From contig NC_057789.1 of the NCBI RefSeq assembly GCF_014905175.1, positions 27,958,555 to 28,022,554 of the forward strand: a stretch of 64,000 bases of DNA. Direction: 5' to 3'. Shown piece by piece: positions 1 through 13,639 of the stretch; the first letter of the stretch is position 1, and each line of letters opens with the position of its first letter. The translations under genes and the position numbers were made by a program. This DNA comes from Aphidius gifuensis. Its lineage: Eukaryota > Arthropoda > Insecta > Hymenoptera > Braconidae. The notes beneath the pieces are model-generated. The model saw only the letters and a list, made by a program, of their open reading frames with translations, did not search any database and was not told where the DNA came from.

Positions 1-3000
1 GGTTCACCAGGTAAACAACATAATGACATAGATTTTTTTGATAAAAAAATTTATAATGATCAAATAAACAAAAGAAAAAAAAACATGACACTTTTGTATA
101 TCAGAAGAATTTTCTTGCATACAATTTTGTATTGATGTTTTTTTTTTTTTGTGTGAAAAAAGAAAGCAGTTTGTTTCAAGTCAACAAAATTGAGAACACA
201 GCTTATCGCTTATGCATATATGATTTAATACAGGATTATCCAATATTATAGCATACTGAAGCCCTGATTTTTATAAAGCTGAGAATCTCTTGAAAAATAA
301 AAAAAATAAATAAATCTGTAAAATCTGACGAAAAGCTTGGTAACGATTAAAAAAAAAATAATTATTTTATAATGATTCATGTGTTGATTGAAGAGTACAT
401 CTCAAGTATAATATTTATCGTCATGAATCATCAAAATAAAATATAGTATGTATGAAAGATAAATAAATTTGATATAATATTTCATATGAAAATGTCAAAC
501 TCGAAATTTATTTATATAAAATAAGATGAATGTATGAGAAAAATCAATTTGACAAGTGAACTAGAAATCATTTTAGAGACAAGATATGTCTTGTATATAC
601 TTGTATGTAAAATGAAATTAAAAGAAAAAAAATTAAAGCGTGGGTTGAGTGTGAATTACGATGTATATCGAGTTTCCAACTCGTACAACTGCAGTTCGTT
701 ACTATGCATTGGCTAGCCACTCAAGCGTAGATCGAACGCAGGCCACTTTTAATCACTATTTGGACGAATTTCTCTGTGTGTTGGTATACATAGACTTTTC
801 TTTATATAAACACATACATGCAATTTAAAAGAATAGAAAAAAAATGGGAAAAAAAAAATAAATAAACTTGCAAATAGCACTCCGAGGAAGTCCGTGTGTA
901 CAACAGTTGGATTGGCTCTCTTGTTTTCGTTGATTTTTTGTTTTTTTTTTTTAACTCAACTTGTTTCAGTTTCTACAACGCGCTCGTGCTGAACCAACTG
1001 AGAATCGAAAAATTCGAGCAAGTTTTTCGTTGATAAAAAAAAAGAATAAAAATAAAAAAAAAAAATAGATACTTTTTATTTTATTGTTTATAAATGATAA
1101 AAATAAAAAAAAATGTATACATGGAAAATAAAAAAAATTTTCAAAAACAAATGAAGCTGAACATGAGAGTCTTTACATGTGATTTCGAATTACACAGTGG
1201 TCTACTTTTATTAAAAATCGAAATAAAAAATTCATCAAGTCATAATGACCTTTTCAAAGTTCTATTTTTATTAAAAATAAAAAAAATAAAAACAGCTATT
1301 GAATATGTAAAATATAAAATGAATATTCATTTATTTTTAAAAAAAAAAAAAACTAAATTCTATTTTTAGTTTAAAATAAATAATTGAAAAAAAAAAAATG
1401 CAATTTAATGTAAACCACCAAAAGGAAATCAGTAAACGCAGCAAGTAAGATAAAAATAAAATACTCTATATTCTTTTGGTAGACAAAAAACGATTGACAA
1501 TCAACGATAACCATATAGCACAGCTTCCAGACGTCGGAAATATATTTACCATTTTATTTATTTTTTTTTTTCATCGACATTTGTTCAATTTTTCCAGTCT
1601 TTTTAAATTTTTTTTTGTTTTTTCATTTATTTATTTTATTTTCCAATCTTTTTCCCTTTATCCAAGCTATTCTTATATATTCAACATGCCACCTGGTTAA
1701 AAAGTAGAGTAAAAAAGAAAAAAAAAAAAAAAGGTATACCAATCACAATTTTAAAACTGCCATATGTCCAGCTGATTAAAAGCTGTATGCATTATACAAA
1801 AAAAAAAAAAGAAACATGAGATTGTTGGGTTTCTTTTTTCATCACAAATAGACATCTTTTTTTTTTTATAAATATAAAATCACGAGTGACAATAATGAAA
1901 TTAAGAAGACACTTGAATTGTGTGTCAATCACGAGTAATGAAAACATTGACTCATGTTACTTTCATATATATAAAGTTGATCAAGCTTTGACCCATTCCC
2001 CAAACTCATCAGGATGTAAATGACAGTATATAGTGCAACAATAGTTGAAAAATAAAAAAAATAATAAAATCATAAAAGCCTCTGATACTATTATGAAGTG
2101 AAATAAAATATTACTCAAATCTATATGTTGTGCAAATGTGTATACGTATATGTACATATACCTACGCATGTTCGTCAATCGTTATTCGTTATGCCAACAC
2201 ACCCGTCCATTATTACGATAGCAGCTTGGATCAATATTGGCTCAAAGGGTTTCACTATGATTGTCTTTTGTACAAGAAGGCTAGTTCAGGCATACTGTAC
2301 AACTTAGCTTCAAATTCAACTGGCTAAAATCCATATAGTATATACATCTTCCTCACTTGTGTCTGCGGCCCTCACGTGGGTCTTTTGTTCATTTACTTGT
2401 TCATGTAGTTTGCACAGCTTTTGTTGAGAGAAAGAGAGTGAGTTAAATAAATGCGTGAATCGATTTATCAAGAATTTACCCTTCACGCTATAACCAACTC
2501 AACTCAATAAGGGTCAATGGCCCAAAATTCAAATTCAATTCGATTATTCAAAAGTGCTTTTTGATAAAATAAATATGTAAAAAACAAAAAAAAAAAATTT
2601 AGAATTTTTATGCAACACTCTTTCTCTGAAGCTTTTATCTTTATTTTTTATTTTATTTTGTTTTTTTCGTGCACTTTATGAAATATGGATGAAAGACAAG
2701 ACACTATTATATAAGCTTGCTACGTTTATATATCCATTGTCGCTAAAATTGTTGTCACATATATATGTGTTATATATTTTATCACATGGCGCCCAACTTG
2801 AAGTCCAGTATTGCTGAGTAAACAAAAAGGGTCGAGACCCATAATGCACTCACAAAGCTCTCTCTCCCATGTTTTTTCTCTGTCAGAATCTTTTGGTGTA
2901 TATATATTAAGTATGAAACGTGAACCCGTTTTGTAAATGTCTATATAAGATTCACTCTCACCCTATATTTCATCCCCCTTAAATAGATGAATTGAGTTTA

Positions 3001-3667
3001 AATTGATAAAAAATAAAAAAAATCTATTTACCCCGGTTAAATCTACGAATAATCTTTCAGTTATATTTGATAATTTAAAATCATCATTCACAATCATGTC
3101 ATATTTTTTTTATATTATTTTTTACGGTCTGCTTATTTCAATCTTATTATTTTCCATAATATTCAAATTATTTTATATACTTTTACTATTATTCAACAAG
3201 ATATCTACGAAAAAAAATTCTCATAATTTATCAATTCATTTGCCATCAACTCTTTTAGTATATACATCGTTTTTTTTTTTTTTTTTTTACATTAAACCAT
3301 TTTTCTTTACCACAATTTATATATATCCATGTAAAAAAAAAAAAGTTAAAATTGTCTCGTTTAAACAGTACGAATATTATTTTTATGAAATCATAACAGT
3401 TAAATATTTCAATTGTCAAGTTTTATTATAAATTTTTTTTATTCATCATTTTGTTAAAAACTTTACGTATATATTCTTGAAAAAGTTGTACAGTAATATA
3501 CGAATTATTAAACAAAAAGATAAAACTTAATTTCAAAGAATAAATTTTTCCTTAAATAAATAAATATTTCGAAAATATTTTTAGCTATTATTTAAATTTT
3601 TCAAATGTTATTATTTATTCGAATAAGAAATATAATTTACCCTGTCATTGAATTATTATGATAACGA
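1..3667. other. AT-rich noncoding DNA, no gene seen
   Basis: No convincing coding region, RNA gene or transposon is visible here. The open frames are short and low in complexity; the 142-codon frame at 3003-3431 is Phe/Ile/Lys-rich and arises from T-tracts. Slightly more GC-rich patches lie at about 660-760, 880-1030, 2160-2340 and 2780-2880. A small perfect hairpin sits at 669-683 (CGAGTT, loop TCC, AACTCG), and a 10-bp palindrome TGGCTAGCCA lies near 710. The stretch at about 3000-3330 is strongly T-rich on the plus strand. This is best read as intron or intergenic DNA. Confidence 0.7.
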
Positions 3668-3782
3668 CTAATGTTGCCGCGATACGATAATCCAAATTTT
3701 TATTGTGACGATATGGCAAGACGATACTAGAATTTCCTCACGATAATTACGATAATGCGATAATAGCGTCAAAAATTTGAAA

Positions 3783-4105
3783 TGAGCTATCCTCGTAATT
3801 TTTTTTTTATTAAATTGTGTAGGGCCCCAGCAAGTCTAGAAAAAAAAATGGGAATTTTTGAAACCGTCAAAAGAGGGTAGGGAGTCGATTTTAAGGGTTT
3901 TTAATTTTTTTGTCAAAGATTTTAAGTGTTTTTAATTTTTTTGCCTATGGCGGAATTGAGCTATCCTCGTAATTTTTTTTTTATTAAATTGTGTAGGACC
4001 CCAGCAAGTCTAGAAAAAAAAATGGGAATTTTTGAAACCGTCAAAAGAGGGTAGGGAGTCGATTTTAAGGGTTTTTGATTTTTTTGTCAATGATTTTAAG
4101 TGTTT
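3783..4105. repeat. 149-bp tandem duplication inside the MITE
   Basis: Two copies, 3783-3931 and 3957-4105, are offset by 174 bp. By eye they differ at only three bases (GGGCCCC/GGACCCC, TTTAATT/TTTGATT, CAAAG/CAATG) and have identical lengths of their T10 and A9 runs. A 25-bp spacer (3932-3956) separates them. Within the first copy and spacer a shorter unit of period 31 is also repeated (from 3887 and 3918, GATTTTAAG...). The near identity suggests a recent duplication. Confidence 0.9.
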
Positions 4106-4131
4106 GTTTAATGTATTGTTTAATGACTGGA

Positions 4132-4152
4132 TTATCGTATCGTATCGTATCG
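4132..4152. repeat. (ATCGT) short tandem repeat within right TIR
   Basis: Four consecutive ATCG(T) units form the inner part of the right terminal inverted repeat. The left TIR has only two of these units. The array therefore makes the right TIR 10 bp longer than the left. Confidence 0.8.
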
Positions 4153-4164
4153 CGGCAACACTAA

Positions 4165-7100
4165 ATTAACGACAGCCGATGATTAAAAAATTATATGTAT
4201 TTGATAAATTTTAATTAAATTTTTTTATAAATAAAGAGCACACTTGTGTTCAGCTCATTGATATTCCCTCAAATAAATAATATAATAATTAAAAAAATGA
4301 ATTATTCTTGTTTTTTATTTACTTTTTTTTTCAATATAATTTCTATTATTCTTATTTTATTTAATTAAAATTTACCACTTGCCTTGTCATTCTGTTTGAC
4401 AGGTACTTTATAATATATATAAATCGTTGAAATGAAAACATACGTTGATAAAATCATAAAATATATATATTCAAGCTTCTTTTTTTTAAATAAATAATTA
4501 TTATGATGATAATTTGAATAATATATTTATGAATATATTATTAAATAAAATGGTCGAGTGAAAATTTGGTTAACACGCATGATTGGACAATTATGTCAGC
4601 ACTATTTTCCAAATGGAAACGTAATAAAGAATACTAGATTACGCATTGAAATATTGAAAATGAGTATTGATATGTAGTTGGATTGGATGAAAATTAATTG
4701 GTTGGTTCATCGAAAATAATAATACTTTGTCACTTGAATCACATTCCGGTCAATACTACTACTAATGAGACAATAAAAAATATATTCAAAAAAAAAAAAA
4801 AAAGAATTGTATGAATAATTATTTTCCCTAAAAATTTTACTGAAAAAAAAATTCATTAAAAAATTCCATGTCACGTATGTATTTTAAGTGATTAAAAAAA
4901 AATATAAAAAATTAGATTTTTAAAAAATTTAATATTTAATTTTGTAAAATTTGAAATTAAAAAAAATTTTTTTTTTCCTTTTTTTTGAGCTTATAAAATT
5001 AAATATTTTCTATAGAAAATTAAACACTTTGTTTAATGGAAAAAATTATTGCTTTTTGAAACAAAAAGTCAATATGAAATTGGATTTTATTAATAACTCA
5101 GTTTTTCATTTTTTTTATTTTTTAATTTTAGGTTAATGAATATTGGCTTGATAGAGTTTTCATGTTTTTTTTTTTTTTTACTTATCCAATTTGTCGACTA
5201 TTTCATTTATTTTATATTCGAGAGTAGGTCATTCAATGCTGCACAGCGAATTGTGAGCTTTAAAAATTCAATTATATTTACTTTCATGGTTCTTTTTTTT
5301 TTTATTCACAAAGTAACATATCAATAGCCTACCATTTTTGTTTTAATGGTACTTAGTCAAAACTTTATTAAATACTGTAAAACATTGAATTCATTTGTAG
5401 CATCAACTTGTTTTATTTCAATTTTAAAATTTTACCGGTACTATAAATTAAAGATAAACAATTCGGATAATATTAGTCAAGAATACCCCAAGATATTATA
5501 AATTTTTATTATAACAAAAGATATTCAAGTGTGTTTGTATATCTGTATAGTTTTCATCATCATGCAAAAACGTTTGATCGGATATTCTCAGTATTTTTCG
5601 ATTTAAACTTATATATACTCTTTGCTTTACTGACTCTACATAGCATTTGATAGTCTTGGTTACTTTGAGTATATATATAGTATATATTCCGTTTAGAATC
5701 TCTTCGACGATCGCTTCTCTTAATTGGATGCGTTTCTCTATGGCTAAAGAGAATCAGCCAAAGAAGATTGCCATAGTGCGGTGCTTCTTCAATGATTTTC
5801 AGTGTATGCAATTCCTTTTGATGTTTATACGAAAAGCTATTTTACATCAATAATTGTGGTTATATATTTTTTTCTCTCTTTTTTGTTTTTATTCACGGTA
5901 TTTACTATATATATATGATGTCTACTTTGATATAAATTTATAAACTTTATGAAAAGGAAAATTATGAATGGAAAATTTTATTTTAAAAATTCTCCAATTC
6001 ATTTAAATCAATCAGTCAATAAATATTTAAATAATTATCTTATATTTTATTTTTTTTCATCCAATTTTTTAATTACAGAACAAAGTTCAGTAAGCATAAT
6101 TTTTTAGTAATGTTTTTTTCTTTCTTTTTCATGTATTTATTTCAAACGAATTATTTATTTTTTTTTTCTTGTTTACTTGCTTTCTAGTTTTGCATTTCTG
6201 AAAACTTTTGTAAATATATAAACTACTGTTGAGCAACGAGTTGTTGACCTTCGTCAAATAAAAAAATAAAAAAAAAAAAATTACAAAGATTAAAGTTCAA
6301 GATTCTTTTGGGTCAAGAGACAAATGTAAAAGTGCAACCTCGTGTACAGCTAATGTCAAATTCACGTTTCTATATTAAAGTTTTTTATTCAAAAAAATAA
6401 AATAAAAAATTTTTCCTGACAATTGTATATAAATATATAAAAACTATTACTAAATATTAAAAAAATCCTGTCTGCATAATTTATCGAGGAATTTCGGGTG
6501 TTGACAATGATCAATTAAATTAAACATTCCGCTAATGATAAAATTCGATAAAACTTTTTAAATACCAATTTGACTTTTATGCCTAAAATTTAATTATGTA
6601 TATATAATTAAAGCTAAAAAAAGTTTTCGCAATTTTAAACTATTTTTTTTTTCATTTTTTAATTCTATTGTTACCATTGGGGCTTACTCATGAGGGGTTG
6701 CTAATTAAAAATTGTTCAAACACAGTACTCAGACTTTTCGCATGAAAATTCTAATGAAAAGATACACCATTTTATTATTCTTTATTATATTTTTTTTCTA
6801 CTTTGGATCGATGAAATTTCTTCTCAATATAATTATACAAATTTAAAATGAAATAATAAATTATTTAAGTAATTTAAATATTTGCATTCTGATGGTATTT
6901 ATTAATAAAATGTTGAACAAAGTATATCTTTGAATTTTCAAAATCACCTGGGAAATCTTTAGGAAGGCTATATAAAAAATCACATTTAATATGAAGCATA
7001 AAATTTTCAATGGTTTCAACAGACGAGAAAAAAATACACCCACTTTTTCTTTAGCCTATTCGTCTATGCACAAGAAAATATTGCAGGTATAGCCGATGCA

Positions 7101-9378
7101 TCAACGATGGGATGCGTGATTTCCCACGTGCCATTTTCACACTGACAAACTTTTTCTACTCCCTCGTCTTACACTATGAATTATATAGTCTGCATTACCA
7201 ATAACTTTAAAACTTTTTTTTTTTTTATTTTATCGAGTTACCAGAATAATGTTTATACCAAAAATTTAATAGCCTATCAATAAAATAAGAAAAAAAAAAA
7301 AACTTTTTAAACAATAAAGAACAATTCATTATTCAAAAGTGAATTCAAATAAAATTCAATAAAAATATCGTTATAAAGTTTATAAAAAAAAAAAAAAAAA
7401 TGTAGCATAGTTTTATATGAAAAATGAACAAATAAAAAAAATTATAATTTTATATATTTGTGTTTTGTAAATATTTGTGGTTGATAGTAAATACATGCAA
7501 GGCAAATTTATTTTTTTTCTTTATTTATCAACATTTTGCAAAAGTTTTGCTATTTCAGTGAGCGTGTTATACACCAAAGTAATAGATAAACCACAGTTAA
7601 ATAAAACTAAAAAAATATAACATCAAAAAAAAAAAAGAAACAAAATAAATAATAAAAAAAAAAAACAGGGTAAATGCCAAAGAATAAAATACGAATGTTC
7701 AAGAAAAAAACTGAAACTAGCGTGTAGAATAACTGGAAAATAAAAAATAAAAAAATAAAAACGAGACTATGTTTGAACGTGGCAAACATGTATTCGTCAG
7801 TAAGAGTCAAGAAAACGCTTGTGGACATGCCTTAGGTCTTTTCATTTCTATGCTAAAAAATTTTTACGAATGATGCATGTAAAGATATGAGGTCAAATAC
7901 AATAAACTGACAAACATGAACTAGTGCTGACTTTAACTTGCGTATATGTAACTCTATGCAGTCTATATTTTAATTTTCTATTTTATTTTTCTTGAAAAAA
8001 AATTAACTTGCTCACAAATTGTTTGATGAGCTTTTAAATAAATAAAAAAAATTAGTGAATGAGTTGATGAAAAGTTTAAAATATAAATAAGAAAATTTAA
8101 AGTTCAACATTTATAATGTTCATTTAAGATTAAAATTTGCAAGTAAGGTAGATCAATTTAACACATTATAAAAAAAAATTAAACTCTGTATGTATATGCC
8201 GATCCATTAACCCATGAATTCACATTGTCAGACCAAACTGGCTGATAAGGATCCTATATAAACGGTGCTCGGACAGACTAATTTTATAGCTGTCTGCACA
8301 CGAGTAAAGTACACACAAGTAGCTAAAGAAATAAAATAAAAAAAAACATATATTCTTATTTTTTTTTTTATTTCTCAAATGTTCAGAACATTTTTTCTTT
8401 CTCCAGGCATAAGCGAAGAATGATCGTATCAGTGAAAATATATTTGACATGCAGCCAAGTTATTCTAATGACACAGAAAAGTTCTAGTGATTGGAAAAAA
8501 AAAATATCAATTTAATATGTATTGTAAATATATTTATAAAAATAAAAAAAGAAAAAAAATTTGGCATATTTATTAGACATGTAATAAAGCCAGGTCACGT
8601 GAGTTTTTTTTTTAAAAAAAAAGCTTCATGCTTTTATTTTTTCAAATCGATTTTTATTTAATTTTATTTATTTTTATATTTATCATCATCTCAATTTAAT
8701 TTACTTTTATCTGTTTATAAAATCATTGTGTTTTTTAAAAAATATAAAAGATAAAATTATGTGTTTTATTTTAAATAACCTTTATTAATTATAATAATAA
8801 TGTTGAGAAAGTTGTTCTAGTGAGTTTGAGCAATCTTTAATTTATTTATTTAAAATAAAATAAAAAATTAATGAACAATTATACACTTGACTACATAAAT
8901 TATTATAATGATATTTTTATTTATTAAAAATATATATAGTGATTATAATACGAAGCAGGTATATGAGAATGAAATTACATTAATTTATTGTACCTAGAAA
9001 AAGAACCTCTTTACCGCCTACTAGAATTATTTTCTCAAGTCAATTATTCAGCTTTTTTTTTATAAATTTTTATTAGTGTTTTTTATCTATGTATCTATTT
9101 GTTTATTTACATATCTATCATGCAGACATGTTTTATATTTAAAAATAATATAATAGATACAAAATGAGACTATGGACAAATTATCATAATGAAAATTGGA
9201 GCAACTGTGCAATAGTTAATCTGGTGCAAGTTATTGTTAAGGCTAAAAGACTATAGGCGTGTTGGCCACTTAGGAGAAACACAGTGACTCTGATTTAAAT
9301 GAATATAAAAAGTTTTTCTCTGCGTGATACCAACAACAACCACAAAACAAGAAAAAGAAAAAAATAAATAAATAAAAT
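4165..9378. other. AT-rich noncoding DNA, no gene seen
   Basis: No gene is supported. Small patches with more GC occur at 5560-5850, 6660-6740, 7060-7180 and 8200-8310. The patch at 5560-5850 is open on both strands and holds an inverted repeat CTATGGC/GCCATAG (5738-5744 and 5770-5776). The patch at 8200-8310 contains a TATATAAA motif near 8254, but nothing else marks a promoter. The segment 7610-7780 is A-rich on the plus strand. Confidence 0.65.
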
Positions 9379-9398
9379 AACTAGAGCTACCTCTAGTT
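9379..9398. other. Perfect 8-bp hairpin, 4-nt loop
   Basis: AACTAGAG (9379-9386) and CTCTAGTT (9391-9398) are exact inverted complements around CTAC. There is no T-run or other element that assigns a function. It may be chance. Confidence 0.3.
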
Positions 9399-12300
9399 GC
9401 TTCTGAGAAAAAAAAAACAAAATGAAAAAGGTAAAATGTTGAAGAGAAATTCAATCGATGGAGATACTTTGATCGAGAAACAGACATACCTTTTATTTTT
9501 TTTTGTATATATTTTTTTTTCCTCTTTTGATTTTACTTTAGCTCTTTTTTTTTTTTATTATTATTTTTCCAGCTACTCTTACTGCGAAAGGTATGCTTTA
9601 TAGTGAAGCAGATATAAAGTGGTGGTATCAACATGCTCTTTTAGTTTTCTCGAGTTAAAATCGGATAAAGATAAATATCAAAGAAACATATATTTTTTTG
9701 ATTAAAAATAAAATAGAAAATAAAAAAAAACCTACAAATGAAATATTTGATGAAATCAAAAATAAGAAAAAAAATCTCAAAGATTTGTATGTATGAAAAA
9801 AAAATTATATACAGCATTAATAATATAAAAAAAAATATGATTATTTTAAAAAATCTCAGTGCTTGAATGGTCCAGACAAAAAAGCATTTAATTTTAGCTT
9901 TCTGAATATACCATCAGTCATCTTAATAGATTCACAAGGTGTATATTCTATATGCATCAGAGCATAGAAGGGCATTGTCCTGAACATTTGCCTAACCGGA
10001 GACAGCCAAGAGTAGGACCCAGACGAAACTGGCTATGATAAGTATATATATATATAAATACATGGACATGTCATACGTATGCAGAAGCACGTAATATGAT
10101 GAATTACCAGAGATTCAAGAGTACCATTAACACCCTAGCAACGTCAAAACGATGAATCCCAAGAAAAACTACCACCAGCAATTTTTCATATATATAGTTT
10201 TTTTTTTTTTTATTGCATTAACAATTGATATATATATACAAGTTGAGTATGATATACGAATATAAAATTTTATCATAATTTTTTTATAATTTTAAAAATA
10301 AATTGACAATTTTTTAACTTTAATTTAACTCGGAGTTTAATGAGTTCAAGTTAACGAGATAAACCCACGCAGGCATAAGCAATTGGATTGGTGTTGTGGT
10401 GAATGGGAAGGTCCGGTATACCTTCATGTTTTTTTATTTTTATTTTTTTTTACCTCTATTATCTCGACACGCGTTGATTGCTGATGGTAATAAGCCCCTG
10501 TTTAAGTGTAATATTATGACAGCTCTTCCAAAGGACCCCATCTTTAACATGTCGGTTTTGGGATACCTGTCTATTATTTATTTTTTTTTTTTTTTCTATA
10601 CATGAAACATCAAATCAAGTCAATTCATTGTGTCATATTATTTTTTTTTCGTCTCATCAAATGGCTTTATCATTAAAGCTACTTCTTGTCTAATTTTTAT
10701 TTTTTTTTTTTCAATATTTATTTATTTATTTTTCATTAGATTATTATTTAAAATTTTATCATAATTATTTAAATCTTTTACTGTATAAATGTGTGTCGTA
10801 ACATGTTAAATATCGATGATAAATTTATGATTATTTTTCAACTTCTTAAAATGGATCAAAGGTATTAGAATTTATAAAAAGATTTGTTACACAACTTTTG
10901 GGTTATATTTGATTAATGTTTAAAGTGTTTTTAGTGTTTTATATTATGAAAATATAAAATTGATTGATTATCAACGTTTAGTATTATCACAGTATTATGA
11001 GTGAGATTATTTATTTTTATTTTTATGGGTTGCATACACATGTGTGGTCTAGATGTTGGCGCCACTTTCATCCGACACATTAGGATTAACGATCAGCTTT
11101 AAATTTTGATTTTATTTAAAAGATAAAAATATTTAGACTATTTTTTATTTGGGCTATTTATGATTGATAGAAAATAGAAACTTTGATGCAAAATAAATCT
11201 CTTGATTAAATAAAAAAGTATCTATGTAATTTTTATGCTGTAATTGAATACCAAAATGACATGCGTTTAAATTTCAAGTTGTTGCTCAATTTACACAATT
11301 GAATTTTTCAATGGAAGTCTCAGTTTACTATCAATTTTTAACATTGCTATTTGACAACATGATGCAGAAATTGATCTCTTTAAAATTTAATTATTTATTT
11401 ATTTTTTTTTTTTAAATGTTTTAAAGTTTATTTCCAAGAAAAAAAATAAATAAATTTTCACATAATTTTTTAGGTATATAGTCAAGGTGAATGACAAATG
11501 AACGGGTTGCTGTTTTCCCACAGTGTTCTAATAGTCAAAGGCTATAGTTACTTATGAATCTTTGAGAATGTAAATGATCGATGATATCGTTGACCATGTC
11601 AAAGTTCTTCATGAAATTACCCAACTTACAAACTCTAATAAGTTTTCTTTATTTTTTTTTTTTTTCATATTTTTTACAACACCCAGTTAATCGTTCAACC
11701 ATTTGTATAAATAATTATTAACTATACAAACTAGATATTTTTTATTTTTTATTTTGGCAAACGTGATTATGACAACCCTACACATATTGAGCTTAAAAAA
11801 AAATATAAATAAAATATTAAATCAACAAATGTCAAAGCTGTAACCAACTTGTCTGTAAATGAAAATTATCAAAATCAGGATAAACAAGTTTTAACTGTAT
11901 AGATTAAAATAATCCAGGAAAAAAAAACCTTAAAGAACAAAAAAAAAAAAAATTAAATATCAAGCTAAAGGTGTTTGACAGTTGGTATGTGTCAAGATAC
12001 AATCCACAGGGAATCAAAAACATGTTTTTCTTGTAGAAGAAAAAAAAAAAAATGAAATTTAAATTAATTTTCTATAAAAATAATAAAATTTAATTGGATA
12101 CTGTTCACAATTATTTATTATTTTATTATTATTCATTTTAAAAATTTTTTAAAATGTTAAAAAATGTAAAAAGCTGAGTGGGATGAATATTGTATAGAAT
12201 AGATATAAATTATTTGCGTGGGCAATATCAACGACAATTGGTATGATCATGGTTCACAGAATTCTGGTTATATTTATATAGATGTAACAGCCAATTAATA

Positions 12301-12426
12301 ATAACGAGTATAGACCATTTTGGCATTATGGAAAATTATCACTTTTAATGCGACGATGTTACTGGGGTTGAATCGTTGAGCGTGCAATGTAATTTATCAT
12401 GTATGTTTTGTCCCTTATATTTTTTT
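9399..12426. other. AT-rich noncoding DNA, no gene seen
   Basis: No coding region is supported. Moderately GC-richer patches lie at 9930-10170, 10370-10560 and 11036-11110. The last holds two palindromes (ACACATGTGT and TGGCGCCA) and a GGATTA homeodomain-like motif. A (TA)7 run lies at 10043-10056. Confidence 0.65.
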
Positions 12427-12510
12427 TTTTCAATTTTGCCTTTTTGTTTTTTTCCATTTCGACAGTCAAACATGGTGTTGAACGGAAAATGTGCGAGGCA
12501 AAATTGAAAA
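12427..12510. other. 14-bp perfect inverted repeat, 56-nt loop
   Basis: TTTTCAATTTTGCC (12427-12440) is the exact complement of GGCAAAATTGAAAA (12497-12510). A second pair, ACATGGT (12470-12476) and ACCATGT (12510-12516), competes with it. The arms are AT-rich, so a chance origin is quite possible. Confidence 0.3.
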
Positions 12511-12639
12511 CCATGTATAATAAAAAACATACGTTATAATATTTATCAATATATTTTTTTTTTAAATCATAAAAAAAATATATCATTAAAATATTGACAG
12601 TAATAATTAGAATAATTTAATTTTCATTTTGTTTATTTT

Positions 12640-13060
12640 TTCTTCCTCTTTTAATATCAGAGGACACACACATACACCAAAGTCCACATGAACATAGATA
12701 TAGTTACGTAAATTAAGCACATAGAAATGATGCAACACAAGTTCAAATATCCCAAACGCATAAAGCCATCTGGTTATCTTGGATAAATTCCCTTTTGGAT
12801 GCTAACGTACATGCTGTACATGTATCAACTGTTTCTGTTGACGGTCGGTTATGTGCTAAACTGATGATGAGCAAGGCTATAACCGAGAGATCATTCTCAA
12901 CAATATCACAAGTATCATGGCATTGAAGAGAATATACCTGGTGTATATTCACGACAAACATATAGGATATCATGGCACAACACTTTGACTGATACTGAAT
13001 ATATTTAACGACAATACTGTTGATCTAACTAACGATCGTCGTCTTGAATTCCTGCAAATA
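12640..13060. other. GC-elevated island, function unknown
   Basis: About 400 bp with clearly more G and C than its surroundings and a 76-codon open frame on the minus strand (12743-12973) that resembles nothing I know. It contains a hairpin with 8-bp stem TCGGTTAT (12845-12852) and ATAACCGA (12879-12886), with inner pairing TGCT/AGCA (12854-12857 and 12870-12873). A CTGATGA near 12861 recalls a hammerhead core, but the required GAAA and flanking helices are missing. A conserved intronic regulatory element is possible; only cross-species alignment could tell. Confidence 0.3.
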
Positions 13061-13639
13061 TACTTGCTTAATCACTCACATTAATTCAATAAATTATCAT
13101 AATAAATTGAATCAATAATTGTCAAGCTATAATCATTAAAAAATTTAGTTTAGTATCTATGCTTTTTCCTTGGAAAAATTATGTGAAAATTAAAAAATTA
13201 CGTTTAATTTTTTTTAATATTTTAAAACGCAGTCGCATGCAGTATAGAATGTTTTTTTTTTTTATGTACATTGTAAAGTTTGCTGAACAGTGTAAAAAAA
13301 AAAAAGAAGTTTATGGGTCACTGAAAGGTCACAAAAAAACTTCATGATGTAGAGTTTAAAAAAAAAATAAGAATAACTTTGAATGAAATTTTTTCGAAGT
13401 TAAATATAAGTTATATAATTTTTTTAAAAACTTGTAAATTTCGTATAAGAAGAATCACGAGGGATGAACAGAAAAAAACAAAGAAATATATACATATTTG
13501 TTGTTTCTGCAATAAATTTAACATTTATCAAGATGACTTCTTTCGTGCCTCCCCATTTTGTGCGAGAATAAACGCGTCAGTGTAAATTGTATATATATAA
13601 ATTCAAGTAATATCTAGCACACAAATTCATTATTTCATA

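Larger units (their letters stand above)
3672..4160. mobile_element. MITE-like non-autonomous DNA transposon with TIRs and CTAA target duplication
   Basis: The left end begins TGTTGCCGCGATACGATA and continues to ATCCA (3672-3694). The right end (4128-4160) is its inverted complement, with two extra 5-bp ATCGT units. Directly outside both ends is CTAA (3668-3671 and 4161-4164), which reads as a 4-bp target-site duplication. The 489-bp element has no open frame for a transposase, so it would depend on an enzyme supplied in trans. Inside the left end are scattered CGATA motifs (about 3715-3770). The centre is a tandem duplication (3783-3931 and 3957-4105). TIRs plus matching flanks make the transposon call strong. 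I do not recognise the superfamily, and no second copy is seen in this window. Confidence 0.85.

Noticed and set aside
1..16. GGTTCACCAG|GTAAAC at the window start looks like an exon end with a plus-strand 5' splice site.
   Set aside because: Only ten bases of possible exon are visible, and the better splice evidence in the window is on the minus strand. It cannot be judged without the upstream sequence.
3003..3431. Plus-strand open frame of 142 codons.
   Set aside because: It is dominated by Phe, Ile, Leu and Lys from T- and A-runs; low complexity, expected by chance in AT-rich DNA.
8245..8300. CCTATATAAACGG resembles a TATA box with a start site downstream.
   Set aside because: TATA-like strings are everywhere in this DNA. 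No exon or other promoter element accompanies it.
12855..12900. CTGATGA, the first core block of a hammerhead ribozyme.
   Set aside because: No GAAA block, cleavage triplet or the required helices follow. Other CTGA(N)GA occurrences (16602, 40616, 47779, 51059) fail in the same way.
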